Assembly (NCBI RefSeq): GCF_900639865.1
Contig: NZ_CAAAHX010000012.1
Location: 1-64,000, forward strand
Length of the DNA: 64,000 bases
Reading direction: 5' to 3'
From: Legionella gresilensis
GTDB taxonomy: Bacteria; Pseudomonadota; Gammaproteobacteria; Legionellales; Legionellaceae
This document shows positions 20,101 to 31,210 of the stretch, piece by piece (positions within the stretch are counted from its first letter, which is position 1; every line of letters begins with the position of its first letter). The notes below the pieces were generated by a model. It saw only the letters and a list, made by a program, of their open reading frames with translations. It was not told the DNA's origin and made no database searches. Both the position numbers and the translations under genes were made by a program.

Positions 20101-21158
20101 TTTTTAATTATGGTCGCCATGAAGTGAAGTCATTTTTAATTAGTAGCGCTTTGTATTGGTTAGAGGAGTATCACATTGATGGTTTACGGGTTGATGCCGT
20201 TGCTTCTATGTTGTATTTAAATTACTCGCGTTCTGAAGGGGAGTGGATTCCTAATGTGCATGGCGGTAATGAAAATTTAGAAGCAATTGATTTTTTACAA
20301 ACCTTAAACAAAACAATTCATCATTTATTTCCTGATGTGCAAACATTTGCAGAGGAATCGACTGCTTGGCCTGGTGTCTCAAAGCCAACTTATATTGGTG
20401 GCTTAGGATTTGGTTTTAAATGGGATATGGGGTGGATGCATGATACTTTATCTTATCTGCACCTTGATCCTATTCATCGACGTTTTCATCAACACCGCTT
20501 ATCATTCCGAATGATTTATGCATTTAATGAAAACTTTACTCTTTCTTTATCGCATGATGAAAGTGTACATGGTAAGGGCTCTTTATATTCAAAAATGTCA
20601 GGTGATGAATGGCAGCGTTTTGCTAATTTACGTTTGTTATTTGGCTATATGTTTGGCCTTCCTGGTAAAAAATTACTCTTTATGGGCAACGAGTTTGGCC
20701 AAAAGAGTGAATGGAATCATGAAGTGAGTATTGACTGGCATATTTTAGATTGGCCGTTGCACCAGGGTTTACAGGATTGGGTTATTCACTTAAATAAACT
20801 TTATAAAGAGGAACGAGCCTTACATGATTTTGATCATGAGTCAGCTGGCTTTGAATGGATTGATTGTGAGGATGCTCACAATAGTGTTTATAGTTTTTTA
20901 CGCAAATCATCAGAGAGTGAACTAATATTAATAGTACTGAATTGTACGCCTGTAACTCGATTTTTCTACCGAGTTGGTGTTCCTAATCAAGGTAGATGGA
21001 AACTGATTGCGTCAAGTGACGCAACACAATATGGTGGGTCAGGCAATCAAGACAATCTATTAGATACAGAAAAGCACCCATTTCATTATAGGGATTATTC
21101 AATTAGCCTGACGCTACCGGGCATAAGTGTGAGCTTTTATAAATGGATAGAAAAATAA
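17178..21158 (+). CDS. malQ-glgB: Fused 4-alpha-glucanotransferase / 1,4-alpha-glucan branching enzyme
   Basis: A 1326-residue uninterrupted frame joining two enzymes. Residues 1 to about 690 are MalQ (GH77): [32 protein letters not shown], nucleophile Asp463 in [18 protein letters not shown] and [10 protein letters not shown]. Residues about 700 to 1326 are GlgB (CBM48 then GH13_9): [28 protein letters not shown], Asp1006 in [12 protein letters not shown], Glu1059 in FAEESTAWP and [12 protein letters not shown]. All catalytic residues are present in both halves. GlgB is the short form with a single N-terminal carbohydrate module. The fusion would elongate or shuffle chains and branch them in one polypeptide. 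Its 3' end overlaps treZ by 16 bp. Confidence 0.93.
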   Translation: MDKINKDSSKKALLDLAKDAGILLSYENAWKKKVKATPEVIICLLNRLGIPIEKIEQAPEFLKKSIEKKVAEKIDKNFVLWDGKAKEIPILLTQDEVKAQLGYVITLEDGSLIKESIDLDKIKSKRKQTYGVKYIEKLIRMPTLPIGYHQLQITLLSKKYTSLLIAAPTKFYTKNIAKEPCYGVFAPIYALHDEFTNQCGDLSTFAHFSQWLAEQDAKIVATMPFFASFSESHCEPSPYSPVSRLFWNDLYLNLNHLDNEVEEDNKGDSEETLNDQSLVNYTLAAKTKRQLFTKHIESLLANPELQEQLQVYREKRPLIEQYSLFRAKNEVDNQTWHAWTAKDRKGKLKLNADLEKYYHYHLLAQWQFDKQLKSFKEELNRRGQLLYLDLPVGVHKDGFDTWYFQDSFLEGISIGAPPDPVFKQGQNWGSPPLSPATLKDTNFNYFILMLRNIFQYVDILRIDHVMGFNRLFWIPDNFPIAEGVYVQYPAEEMYAILSIESNRHKASIIGENLGCVPPITDEMMQQHDMIQMNITQYLLESKLPLEPLHELMLTSLNTHDMPTFFAFCQGLDIERDKEEKNLSPKAYHDAIQTRKKQILFLRKTLAKHKLDEDDLLESSLKLLAISKAKILIINIEDLWQETESQNIPASGPDKPNWRRKFVYSIEQIKTMSSVNHLLHMIRELRPKRSKISKKHKQFSLISKDDLYLFNEGTHYQLYDHLGAHYISKQGIKGVYFAVWAPNAHYVSVVGSFNFWNRGENPMATVDDSGIWEAFIPNANPGDLYKFYIESKYHHYKTEKADPFAFLQEVPPNTASIVWHSNYQWHDETWMNKRREHQRLNAPISIYEVHLGSWRRVPEEGGRFLNYRELAPLLTEYVLKMNFTHVEFLPIMEHPFYGSWGYQTLGYFAPTARYGSPDDFKYLVDYLHQHDIGVILDWVPSHFPNDEHGLAYFDGTHLFEHSDPRKGFHPDWKSAIFNYGRHEVKSFLISSALYWLEEYHIDGLRVDAVASMLYLNYSRSEGEWIPNVHGGNENLEAIDFLQTLNKTIHHLFPDVQTFAEESTAWPGVSKPTYIGGLGFGFKWDMGWMHDTLSYLHLDPIHRRFHQHRLSFRMIYAFNENFTLSLSHDESVHGKGSLYSKMSGDEWQRFANLRLLFGYMFGLPGKKLLFMGNEFGQKSEWNHEVSIDWHILDWPLHQGLQDWVIHLNKLYKEERALHDFDHESAGFEWIDCEDAHNSVYSFLRKSSESELILIVLNCTPVTRFFYRVGVPNQGRWKLIASSDATQYGGSGNQDNLLDTEKHPFHYRDYSISLTLPGISVSFYKWIEK

Positions 21159-22963
21159 CACGGACGATAGGTGCGAACCTGGCTTTAAATGGCTCTTGCA
21201 CATTTCGCGTTTGGGCACCTTATGCAGAGCATATACAAATTAAAATCTTTCCTCAACATGGATCAGCTTATTATTTAGAGATGCATAAAGGCGAAGATGA
21301 TTATTTTGAACTTATTACCTCGGATATCACCGCAGGCGATCGCTACTATTACTGTTTTGCAGACAAAAAGCTACCTGATTTAGCTTCTGATTATCAACCT
21401 GAAGGGATTCTTGGACCATCAGAAATCATTGGTAAAAAAAAGCCTAAACCCTGGAAGTCTACATTATTAGCGGATTATATTATTTATGAATTGCATGTAG
21501 GCACTTTTTCCGAAGAAGGTACATTTACCGCGGTTATTCCTTATTTAAAAGAACTTAAAGCACTGGGTATTACTGCACTTGAACTTATGCCAGTTGCACA
21601 ATTTCCAGGTGATAGAAATTGGGGCTATGATGGCGTGCTTCCTTTTGCTGTCCAAAATAGCTATGGTGGACCGCAAGGTTTAAAGCAATTAATAGAAGCA
21701 TGTCATGAGTTAGAGATGGCTGTTATTTTAGATGTGGTTTATAACCATTTAGGTCCAGAAGGAAATTTTTTTAATGAATTTGGCCCCTATTTAACAGACA
21801 AATATAGTACGCCTTGGGGTAAAACCTTAAATTTTGATGGTGAATACAGTCACTATGTGCGTAATTATTTTATTGAGAATGCGCTTCATTGGTTTTCTGA
21901 ATATGGTATTGATGCGCTACGTTTAGATGCATTACATGCTATTGTCGATACGTCTGCTTATCCTTTTTTAGAGGAACTTGCTGATAGGACAAAAGCTTTA
22001 TCTGAAGCACAAGGACAAGAGTTTTATTTAATAGCAGAAAGCTGCGCTAATGATCCAAGACTGATTAGAACTAAAAAAGAATATGGATTTGGTTTACATG
22101 CTCAGTGGAATGATGACTTTCATCATGCTTTGCATACCCTTCTTACTAAAGAGCGTGAAACTTACTATCAAGATTATGGTGATATAAAACATTTTCTAAA
22201 AGCCTATCAAGAAGGCTATGTCTATTCAGGTGAGTATTCTTCATTTCGTAAGCAGCCACATGGAGTAAGCTCCCAAACTATTCCGGGCGAGCGCTTCGTT
22301 GTATTTATGCAAAATCATGATCATATTGGTAACCGCCCTACAGGTGATCGCTTAACGCGTACTCTATCACCGGCACAGCTTCGTTTTGGCGCGGCTTTAC
22401 TCTTTTTTTCGCCTTATATTCCGCTCATCTTTATGGGAGAAGAATACGGCGAAGTTGCACCATTTCAATATTTTATTAGTCACACAGATGAACAACTAAT
22501 TGAAGCAGTGCGGCGAGGCCGGCGGCAAGAATTTGCATTTTTGGAAAGTGTTGAAGTGCCTGATCCCTATGATATTACTACTTATCAGCAAAGTAAGCTA
22601 AATCATGATCTTAAAAGGCAAAGTGAGCATCAATGCATGTGGCGATATTATCAGCGACTGATTCAAATTCGCCGTAATCACCCAGCCTTATTTGAATTAA
22701 ACAAGAATAACTTGTCTTTCGAATTGTTTGAAAATGAAAGATTATGGCTAATTAAACGGACAAATAAACAAAATGAAATTCTACTGATTGCTAATTTCTC
22801 AAATGAGAATCTTAGTTATGAGAATCATATTAAACCTGCTGGATTAAGGTTGTTTTTAGACTCTTATGACTATGAGCCCACAACCGTCGCTTATCAACAA
22901 AATAGTACAGAACTTAAACCATTTGGCGTTTTACTTTTTGAAAGGATAACAGAAAGTGACTAA
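21143..22963 (+). CDS. treZ: Malto-oligosyltrehalose trehalohydrolase
   Basis: A 606-residue GH13_10 enzyme that cuts free trehalose from the maltooligosyltrehalose made by TreY. It has an N-terminal CBM48-like domain ([17 protein letters not shown]), [45 protein letters not shown], the nucleophile Asp in [10 protein letters not shown], the acid/base in LIAESCAND and [15 protein letters not shown]. Length and motifs are typical. Its start overlaps the malQ-glgB stop by 16 bp and its stop overlaps the GH57 gene by 8 bp, implying one transcript with coupled translation. Confidence 0.94.
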   Translation: MDRKITRTIGANLALNGSCTFRVWAPYAEHIQIKIFPQHGSAYYLEMHKGEDDYFELITSDITAGDRYYYCFADKKLPDLASDYQPEGILGPSEIIGKKKPKPWKSTLLADYIIYELHVGTFSEEGTFTAVIPYLKELKALGITALELMPVAQFPGDRNWGYDGVLPFAVQNSYGGPQGLKQLIEACHELEMAVILDVVYNHLGPEGNFFNEFGPYLTDKYSTPWGKTLNFDGEYSHYVRNYFIENALHWFSEYGIDALRLDALHAIVDTSAYPFLEELADRTKALSEAQGQEFYLIAESCANDPRLIRTKKEYGFGLHAQWNDDFHHALHTLLTKERETYYQDYGDIKHFLKAYQEGYVYSGEYSSFRKQPHGVSSQTIPGERFVVFMQNHDHIGNRPTGDRLTRTLSPAQLRFGAALLFFSPYIPLIFMGEEYGEVAPFQYFISHTDEQLIEAVRRGRRQEFAFLESVEVPDPYDITTYQQSKLNHDLKRQSEHQCMWRYYQRLIQIRRNHPALFELNKNNLSFELFENERLWLIKRTNKQNEILLIANFSNENLSYENHIKPAGLRLFLDSYDYEPTTVAYQQNSTELKPFGVLLFERITESD

Positions 22964-25343
22964 TAGATACCTTTGTATACATGGCCATTTTTATCAACCA
23001 CCACGTGAAAACCCATGGTTAGAGGCTGTAGAAAATCAAGAATCAGCAGCACCTTATCATGATTGGAATGAGCGTATTACCGAGGAATGTTATGCGCCTA
23101 ATGCTGCCTCTAGAATTTTGAACTCAGAAGGAAAAATTACGGCTATTTCTAATAATTATGAAAAAATTAGCTTTAATTTTGGGCCTACATTACTTTCTTG
23201 GATAAATGAAAAAAATCCTTTATTGCTGCAGTTATTGCGTGAAGCAGATACAAAAAGCCAAGAGCGTTTAAGTGGCCATGGCAATGCACTTGCACAATCT
23301 TATAATCATATCATTATGCCTCTTGCTAATTCGCGTGATAAATATACTCAAATTTATTGGGGAATTAAGGATTTTGAACATTATTTTGGCCGAAGCCCAG
23401 AAGGTATGTGGTTATCAGAAACTGCAGTTGATTTAGAAACACTAGATATCATGAGTGAGTTTGGCATTAAATTTACAATCCTTGCTCCCAATCAATTACA
23501 ACATATTAGACGCCTCAACAGTGACGAAGAATGGTACGATGATTTCACCATCGGGACGCCTTACTTACAGCATCTTCCGTCTGGTCGAACGATTACTCTT
23601 TTCTTTTATGATGGTGGCGTGTCTAAAGCAGTTGCCTTTGAAAAATTATTAACGCACGGCGAAAATTTTGCTCATCGTTTATTAGATGCTTTTCCCTCCG
23701 AGTGGACCGCAAATACATTGATGCATATTGCTACTGATGGCGAGACTTACGGTCATCATCATCCGCATGGTGATATGGGTCTTGCTTATGCGCTTCATTA
23801 TATTGAACAGCAGGGGGATGTTGAAATTGTAAATTATGGTTATTTCTTAGAGGCTCAACCTCCTGAGTTTGAAGTAGAAATTTGGGAACATTCTTCTTGG
23901 AGTTGCGCGCATGGCGTAGAACGCTGGAAAAGTAATTGTGGTTGTAATAATGGTCAAGGCTGGCATCAAGAATGGCGCGGCCCCTTGCGTCAAGCACTAG
24001 ATTGGTTACGGGATGCCTTAATTCCTGCATTTGAGGAAAGAGTGGGTAATTTAGTAAACGATCCTTGGGCGGCTAGAAATGATTATATTGAAGTTATTCT
24101 TCATCGTGATAAACAAAATGATTTTTTAGCAAAACATGCCAAACGAAAATTAAAACAACATGAAAAGGAAAGTGTTTTAAAATGGATGGAACTACAACGC
24201 CATGCCATGTTGATGTATACAAGTTGTGGTTGGTTTTTTGATGAATTATCTGGCATTGAAACAGTACAAATTATGAAATACGCTGCCCGTGTTATTCAGT
24301 TACATGCTGAATTAACGGGCGAAAGCCTTGAAGACACATTTATTGAAAAACTAGCGTTAGCGCCTTCTAATTTCCCGCGCTTTAAAAATGGTGCTCAACT
24401 ATACAATATGTTTGTCAAACCGCTTCGTATTGACTTATTTAAGGTATCTGCGCACTTAGCTGCAAGTTTACCATTTATGGCTTATGAAGATAAGGTGGTC
24501 ATGTATTGCTATGAGTGTGAATTAATTAATACGCAAAAAACAATTGAAGGTAAAACACAATTAATTAGCGGTGAATTAATAGTCACTTCAAAGCTAACAT
24601 CTGAATCTTTAAGAGTTTGGTATTGGCTTTTTTATCAAGGCGATCATAATTTAATATGTGCAATTAAGCATCCCCATGAGTCCTTAGAACAAATAGGCAA
24701 AATATTACATGAAACGTTGCTTACTGGTGATATTTTTCAGGTTGTAAAATTATTTGAAAATTACTTTGGTGAAGAAACTATTTCTTTACGCGACTTATTC
24801 TATGATACAAAATTAAAAATTACAGAAGACATATTATCTGCCTCTTTAGCTGATTTGGAATTAAATTATCGACGCTTCTTCGATGATAATGCCCCAATGA
24901 TTAATTTTATTTCTGATTTAAGTATTGAATTACCAAGAACAATTAAAAGTGCGCTTAATTCATTAATTAACACTGATATCGTGCATTTCTTTTTAGGCCC
25001 AAATCCCAACATTGAAGATTTGAAGTCCATCTTTGATAAAGCGCGACGCTTACGCGTTCGACTCGATAAAGAAACCATTGAATTTCACGCCAATCATATG
25101 CTGCATGATAATGCCATGATGATTGAACATCATATTAATGATAAAGATTTTTTAGACTATCTAATTAAATTAGTGGCTTTTGTAAAAACAATACCCGTTA
25201 ACGTTAACTTATGGCATATGCAAAATGAAGTATATAAATTATTGCAGGACAATGAACAAAATCAGAAAAATCCTCTTTTAACAGAGTTAGCTAGCCAACT
25301 CGATTTGGAGATCGAATATGCATATTCCACTAGCCACGTATAG
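22956..25343 (+). CDS. Glycoside hydrolase family 57-like protein with DUF3536 domain
   Basis: A 795-residue protein. The N-terminal 320 residues look like a GH57 (beta/alpha)7 barrel: CIHGHFYQPPRENPWLE at the start, AISNNYEKISFNFGPTLLSW, GMWLSETAVD and HIATDGETYGHHH with candidate carboxylates; GH57 enzymes act on alpha-glucans as amylases, 4-alpha-glucanotransferases or branching enzymes. The remaining 450 residues match the DUF3536 type (WSSWSCAHGVERWKSNCGC-like segment, HAMLMYTSCGWFFDELSG). The exact reaction is not known to me. Its position between treZ and treY, overlapping both (8 and 26 bp), argues for a role in trimming or debranching glucan for trehalose release. Confidence 0.9.
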   Translation: MTNRYLCIHGHFYQPPRENPWLEAVENQESAAPYHDWNERITEECYAPNAASRILNSEGKITAISNNYEKISFNFGPTLLSWINEKNPLLLQLLREADTKSQERLSGHGNALAQSYNHIIMPLANSRDKYTQIYWGIKDFEHYFGRSPEGMWLSETAVDLETLDIMSEFGIKFTILAPNQLQHIRRLNSDEEWYDDFTIGTPYLQHLPSGRTITLFFYDGGVSKAVAFEKLLTHGENFAHRLLDAFPSEWTANTLMHIATDGETYGHHHPHGDMGLAYALHYIEQQGDVEIVNYGYFLEAQPPEFEVEIWEHSSWSCAHGVERWKSNCGCNNGQGWHQEWRGPLRQALDWLRDALIPAFEERVGNLVNDPWAARNDYIEVILHRDKQNDFLAKHAKRKLKQHEKESVLKWMELQRHAMLMYTSCGWFFDELSGIETVQIMKYAARVIQLHAELTGESLEDTFIEKLALAPSNFPRFKNGAQLYNMFVKPLRIDLFKVSAHLAASLPFMAYEDKVVMYCYECELINTQKTIEGKTQLISGELIVTSKLTSESLRVWYWLFYQGDHNLICAIKHPHESLEQIGKILHETLLTGDIFQVVKLFENYFGEETISLRDLFYDTKLKITEDILSASLADLELNYRRFFDDNAPMINFISDLSIELPRTIKSALNSLINTDIVHFFLGPNPNIEDLKSIFDKARRLRVRLDKETIEFHANHMLHDNAMMIEHHINDKDFLDYLIKLVAFVKTIPVNVNLWHMQNEVYKLLQDNEQNQKNPLLTELASQLDLEIEYAYSTSHV

Positions 25344-27573
25344 GGTGCAGCTTAACAAAGATTTTCCTTTTGAGAAAGTTGAGCCTCTGTTAGATTTTTT
25401 AAGAAAGCTAGGTATTTCTGATATTTATACTTCGCCTGTTTTGCAAGCACAACCTGGTAGTACCCATGGTTATGACGTAACTAACTATGAAGAGGTAAAT
25501 AAGGATTTAGGAGGCTATGAAGGGTTTAAGCATTTTTGTTTAACATTACAAGAAAAAGGTTTAAATCTTTGTGTGGATATTGTACCTAATCATATGGCAT
25601 CTACTGAATATAATATTTATTGGCAAGATGTGCTTAAAAAACGAGAAAATTCAGAGTTTGCCTTTTTATTTGATGTGAATTGGGTCCATTCGAATCAAGA
25701 TAAATTAGTATACCGACGCTTTTTTGATATTAATGAATTAGTTTGTATGCGAGTTGAAGATCCAAAAGTCTTTGCTAAAACGCATCATTTACTTTTTTCC
25801 TTAATTAATAAAGAATTAATCCAAGGTCTTCGCATTGATCATATTGATGGTTTGCGCAATCCAGCAGATTATCTTAATTCCTTAAAAAAAATTACCCATT
25901 CTAGTTTGTATATTATTGTAGAAAAAATATTAGGTTTTAATGAAACGCTACCAGAAACATGGTTAATTGATGGAACAACTGGCTATGATTTTTTAAATCG
26001 TTTAAATCAAGTTTATATAAAGCCAAGTGGTCTAAAAAAAATGATTGCCTTTTATGAACCATTAACCCAATCCACAAAGACAGTCGAGCAAATTAGGCAA
26101 GAAAGTATTATTTTAGTTATTGAGAAATTGTTTAGTGCTGAATTTCAAAATTTAGTCACCACATTACAGGAATTAATTAGCGAAAAAGATCACGAAGTAG
26201 GTATTATCTTGTTGCAAATTTGCGCTTTAATGCCAATTTATAGAATTTATGGTAACTCAGATTTTTATTCGCATCAGGAAAAAGAACTAATCAATAATAT
26301 CTTTGAAAGAGTAAATACTAAAAGACGGGATTTATTAGAGAAAATTCAACAAGTGTTGTTATTAGACTTTGATGGCAATCAAAATGAACAGCAAAGGAAA
26401 CGTTGTGCTAAATGGTTAAGTAATTGGCAAGTGCTAACCGGGCCTTTAATGGCTAAAGGGTTTGAAGATACAACATGCTATAGGTATAACGCTTTCTTAT
26501 CCTTAAATGAAGTGGGAAGTGCGCCAGAATATTTTTCAAGGGCAGGCGAGCTTAATGATTTTCATTCTTATAATGCGCTTAAACAAGAAAAATGGCCTAA
26601 TAGCCTAAATGCTACTTCAACGCATGATACAAAACGTAGTGAAGATGTGCGGGCCAGATTAAATGTATTAAGTGAAATCAGTGAGGAATGGATTTCAACG
26701 GTAAGACTATGGATGGAGCAAAATCAGTCTAAAAAAACCATGGTAAATCAGCAACTAGCGCCCGATATTAATGATGAAATAATGCTTTATCAAACATTAA
26801 TAGGCATTTGGCCATCCAATGGTATTAACCAGGCATTAAAAGATCGCATACATACGTTTCTAACCAAAGCACTAAGAGAGGGCAAATCTCATACTACGTG
26901 GTTTGCGCCCAATGAAGCTTATGAAAAGGCTGTTATTAATTTTTTTGAATCGTTATTTCATGATCAATGGTTTTTAAAAAGCTTTACCATGTTGCAAAAG
27001 AAAGTAGCTTTTTTTGGTATGTATAATTCCTTATCTCAAGTTGTTTTAAAAATAACATCACCAGGCGCGCCCGATTTTTATCAAGGGTGTGAAAGCTGGT
27101 GTCTTAGCCTAGTTGATCCTGATAATCGCAGTTTAATTGATTATAACCATCTTACTTCTTTGTTGAGTGAAGAGCCTTTATCTGATTTATTAAGAACCTG
27201 GGAAGATGGACGAATTAAATTAAACACCATGCGTAAGCTTTTAGAAATAAGAAATCGCTTTAAAAATGTCTTTATGTATGGCAAATATATTCCTTTAGAA
27301 GTGCAGGGCAATCTAGCAAAACATGTTATCGCTTTTGCAAGAGAATTTGATAATTCTTATATCATTGTTATTAGTTTACGTTGGGTATCGCAATTAATAA
27401 GTCCTTTTACATTTTGGTCAAGTTCAGCTTTTAACCAAGATGATAAAATCATTCTACCTAAAATGTATAATCGAGCATTTCACTCCCTGTTAACAGGTGA
27501 TGAAATTTTAAGTACCGATGATTCTATTTTAATAGCAGATGTCTTAGAAAAATTACCTTTTAATATTCTTTAA
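25318..27573 (+). CDS. treY: Malto-oligosyltrehalose synthase
   Basis: A 751-residue GH13_26 enzyme that converts the reducing-end alpha-1,4 bond of maltodextrin to the alpha,alpha-1,1 bond of trehalose. Motifs include PLATYRVQLNKDFPFE at the extreme N-terminus, LGISDIYTSPVLQAQPGSTHGYDV, VDIVPNHMA, the nucleophile Asp in LRIDHIDGL, YIIVEKILG, NATSTHDTKRSEDVRAR and ITSPGAPDFYQG. The ATG lies 26 bp inside the GH57 gene, and starting there gives exactly the family N-terminus. It is somewhat shorter than many TreY proteins but all catalytic segments are present. It is the last gene of the cluster. Confidence 0.95.
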   Translation: MHIPLATYRVQLNKDFPFEKVEPLLDFLRKLGISDIYTSPVLQAQPGSTHGYDVTNYEEVNKDLGGYEGFKHFCLTLQEKGLNLCVDIVPNHMASTEYNIYWQDVLKKRENSEFAFLFDVNWVHSNQDKLVYRRFFDINELVCMRVEDPKVFAKTHHLLFSLINKELIQGLRIDHIDGLRNPADYLNSLKKITHSSLYIIVEKILGFNETLPETWLIDGTTGYDFLNRLNQVYIKPSGLKKMIAFYEPLTQSTKTVEQIRQESIILVIEKLFSAEFQNLVTTLQELISEKDHEVGIILLQICALMPIYRIYGNSDFYSHQEKELINNIFERVNTKRRDLLEKIQQVLLLDFDGNQNEQQRKRCAKWLSNWQVLTGPLMAKGFEDTTCYRYNAFLSLNEVGSAPEYFSRAGELNDFHSYNALKQEKWPNSLNATSTHDTKRSEDVRARLNVLSEISEEWISTVRLWMEQNQSKKTMVNQQLAPDINDEIMLYQTLIGIWPSNGINQALKDRIHTFLTKALREGKSHTTWFAPNEAYEKAVINFFESLFHDQWFLKSFTMLQKKVAFFGMYNSLSQVVLKITSPGAPDFYQGCESWCLSLVDPDNRSLIDYNHLTSLLSEEPLSDLLRTWEDGRIKLNTMRKLLEIRNRFKNVFMYGKYIPLEVQGNLAKHVIAFAREFDNSYIIVISLRWVSQLISPFTFWSSSAFNQDDKIILPKMYNRAFHSLLTGDEILSTDDSILIADVLEKLPFNIL

Positions 27574-27703
27574 GCGCTTTAGCAAGGTAGATTATTCTTA
27601 ATAAATTCCTAATTTGCTTTTAAGAAAGATACTTGAAAGAGTGGAATTCAGTTCATTAATCGTCTACATTATTTTAATTGGTTATATTTCAAGGATGAAA
27701 TGT

Positions 27704-29800
27704 ATGTTAAAAGAATTAAGAATTATTTCATATTTAATGATCTTATTTTTCTCTTCGTCTTTAATTGCTGCGCAGATAGGAGAGCCAGTACAAAAACAAA
27801 CAAGTGGTATCTCAGTTAAAGCAGAGTTTAAAAATAAACAATTAGTAGTTACTAACACATCTAATAAACCCATTAATTTAAATGATACGACAATAAAATT
27901 TCATTATTTAGGAAAAGTATTTTCTGCAGCCCTAAATCAAAAAGAAGTAAAATTAAACTTATTAACAACGGATGCAAAAGCAGTAGAGGAGGAAGATAAT
28001 TTATATAATTTAACGATTCAAGAAGAATTATTATTAGCGCCTAATGAATCGCTTCAGTTTATGCTAGTCACAGACAACAAAGATACACCCCATGGTTTTC
28101 AGGTCACCAAAGAATCTAAAGACGCGCTTGCCATAGCAACCGGTACCCTGAAGTTGACTTTGCAAAGTACACCTCTAGAAGGGCTTCGCAATCCAGTTAT
28201 TACTGTAGAAGGATCAGGTGTTACCCGTATAAGAAGAGTTACTTGGGGAACAACTTGGGAAGTAATAAAATTACCTCCCGGTGATTATAAGGTTTCAGCG
28301 ACAGCAGTTCATAATAGGATTCAATTTTATGAGTTCAAACCAATTACAGTAACTATTAACGCTTCACAAGTCATTTCTAAAGAGCTTTTCTTTGAACAGG
28401 CACCTACTACGCCCGTTAAAGTTACGTTAACGAATGCACCTATCGCACGACCCCTAATTACTTTAACAGGGGCTAAATATACGATACCTAAATACGTATA
28501 CAATAATACGATAATGAACTTGCCTGCAGATATTTATAAAGTAACTTCAGATATAAGTGGTTATTCTGTTTCTTATACACCTAATCCTTTCACAGTTCCC
28601 CAGGCTACTACCTTAAATATTGTATACACTGCGATCAATCAAAATGCGGGTCGTAATATTACATTTGTAAATCAATGCCCATTTCCTGTGTGGTTTGGAT
28701 TTATTAGTGGTGCAACACCTAACCCACCTGGAGGATCATGTAATAGTGATGCAGATTGTCAAGCGGGCTCTACCTGTGTTAATCGTGGTGCAGGCGGTAA
28801 TCAATGTTTTTGGAAAAACCCAGCACCTGCAGATAATAACTTTAGATTAGCTGCAAATGGCGGCACCAATGTAGTGCAACTGCCAAGATATCAAAATAAC
28901 TTAGGCGCTATCTGGAGTGGCGCTATTGCCGGAAGAACAAATTGTACATCAGCTGGATGTGAAACTGCGAATTGTGGTGGTGGTACCGGTGCATGCCCTG
29001 CAGGACGAGGTTTTGAGCAGCCGGCAACGCAAGCTGAAATTACTATGGGTATAAACTCGCCTGATTTTTATGATGTTGAAGTAATCAATGGCATGAATAT
29101 CCCTGTGCAAATGTCGCCTGTATTGTCAGGGCCTGCACCTGCTAACCCTTATGAGTGCGGTAGTCCTGGTGCTGTTACTTCATCAAACTCCATGGGCGCT
29201 TGTTCTTGGGCAATGAATCCACCAGTAGTTGAGAATAATTATGTCAGAGCAGGCGGTAATGCTTGTTCTTCAAATAATGATTGCCAGGCGCCTAATGTTT
29301 GTGGATTAAGTTTTAACCCTGGTAAGAATCCATTGTTACAAAAAACTTGCGGTACTCGTATTGGATATTGGACTGCCAATCAAGTTTGTGGCATGCAAAA
29401 TAGTTATGGTACACCTTTTAATTGCAGAGAGGTTCTCCCGCCGCCACAACAAAATTTAACCCTAACAAATCTTTATCAATGCACACAAGTTGGTTCTTGC
29501 TATCAAGACGGTGCGGCAAGTACTTGTTGTGGCTGTGCTAATTGGGATCAATTAGGGATACCAGTACCAAATGCTACTTACACTAAGCAATGTGTTAACC
29601 AAAATCCAACTTGGCTTTCTAAAGTATTACCTACGTTACAATGGTTGAAACAGGCATGTCCTTCTGTTTACACCTATCCTTATGATGATATGAGTAGTAC
29701 TTTCATTTGTCGGATTAATAATAGTTCAAATATTAATAGTGTGAATTATACGGTAACATTTTGCCCAGGTGGTAAAACAGGTGGCGTAACTGGAAGTTAA
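27704..29800 (+). CDS. Secreted thaumatin-like domain protein
   Basis: About 698 residues. An N-terminal signal peptide (LKELRIISYLMILFFSSSLIAA) is followed by about 280 residues of beta-rich, low-cysteine sequence with two Ig/CNA-B-like repeats (LQSTPLEGLRNPVITVEG... and LTNAPIARPLITLTG...). From about residue 305 a thaumatin-like domain begins (NITFVNQCPFPVWFGF) and continues to the end with many cysteines (GGSCNSDADCQAGSTC, CETANCGGGTGACPAG). Thaumatin-like proteins bind or cut beta-glucans in plants; bacterial ones are poorly studied. ATG 27704 is chosen because AAGGA lies 8 nt upstream. It is downstream of the glucan cluster but 130 bp away and probably a separate unit. Confidence 0.82.
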   Translation: MLKELRIISYLMILFFSSSLIAAQIGEPVQKQTSGISVKAEFKNKQLVVTNTSNKPINLNDTTIKFHYLGKVFSAALNQKEVKLNLLTTDAKAVEEEDNLYNLTIQEELLLAPNESLQFMLVTDNKDTPHGFQVTKESKDALAIATGTLKLTLQSTPLEGLRNPVITVEGSGVTRIRRVTWGTTWEVIKLPPGDYKVSATAVHNRIQFYEFKPITVTINASQVISKELFFEQAPTTPVKVTLTNAPIARPLITLTGAKYTIPKYVYNNTIMNLPADIYKVTSDISGYSVSYTPNPFTVPQATTLNIVYTAINQNAGRNITFVNQCPFPVWFGFISGATPNPPGGSCNSDADCQAGSTCVNRGAGGNQCFWKNPAPADNNFRLAANGGTNVVQLPRYQNNLGAIWSGAIAGRTNCTSAGCETANCGGGTGACPAGRGFEQPATQAEITMGINSPDFYDVEVINGMNIPVQMSPVLSGPAPANPYECGSPGAVTSSNSMGACSWAMNPPVVENNYVRAGGNACSSNNDCQAPNVCGLSFNPGKNPLLQKTCGTRIGYWTANQVCGMQNSYGTPFNCREVLPPPQQNLTLTNLYQCTQVGSCYQDGAASTCCGCANWDQLGIPVPNATYTKQCVNQNPTWLSKVLPTLQWLKQACPSVYTYPYDDMSSTFICRINNSSNINSVNYTVTFCPGGKTGGVTGS

Positions 29801-29815
29801 AAGAGATGCAATTCC

Positions 29816-29849
29816 TTGCAATATCTCATTTTAAAATGGGGTATTGCAA
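29816..29849. terminator. Long hairpin after the thaumatin-like gene
   Basis: Two 17-nt arms (29816-29832 and 29833-29849) are complementary apart from two positions that form G-T wobbles. The hairpin lies 15 bp after the stop codon and is a likely transcription terminator, although only a weak T-rich stretch follows. Confidence 0.65.
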
Positions 29850-30034
29850 ATTGTTAACCTAGCCAAAATTTGCTCTAGCTTCTATAATATATCAGCATTA
29901 CAGAAAAATATTTTGTTTAATGATATAAAATAGAGAAAAGCTCTCCTATAAAAATCACTTGAATATAGAAAGATTGTCTTCTAGCGATATCCCCCTTATG
30001 ATCAGAGCCGTTTATCTCTTTAATTGCTATCTAA

Positions 30035-31045
<1,011 letters not shown>

Positions 31046-31053
31046 CGTGAGCT

Positions 31054-31086
31054 CGACATAAAAGAGACAAAGGCTTTTTTATGTCG
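31054..31086 (+). terminator. Terminator hairpin after trpS
   Basis: CGACATAAAA (31054-31063) pairs with TTTTATGTCG (31077-31086). The stem begins 8 bp after the trpS stop and its descending arm contains a run of T residues. Confidence 0.6.
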
Positions 31087-31210
31087 CTAAACGAACGTTA
31101 TCCCGTAAAATGCGAAGTATTTGTACAGGATCTAGATTAAATAGGTTCTAGCGTACAGAAGGAAAAGCTTCTTTATCGCTAAACTTCTAGCAAAATTGGA
31201 TAGGAAAAGG

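Noticed and set aside
23731-24030. Open frame on the minus strand inside the GH57 gene
   Set aside because: It is fully antisense to a strongly supported gene, has low-complexity His-rich sequence from the sense codons, and no ribosome site.
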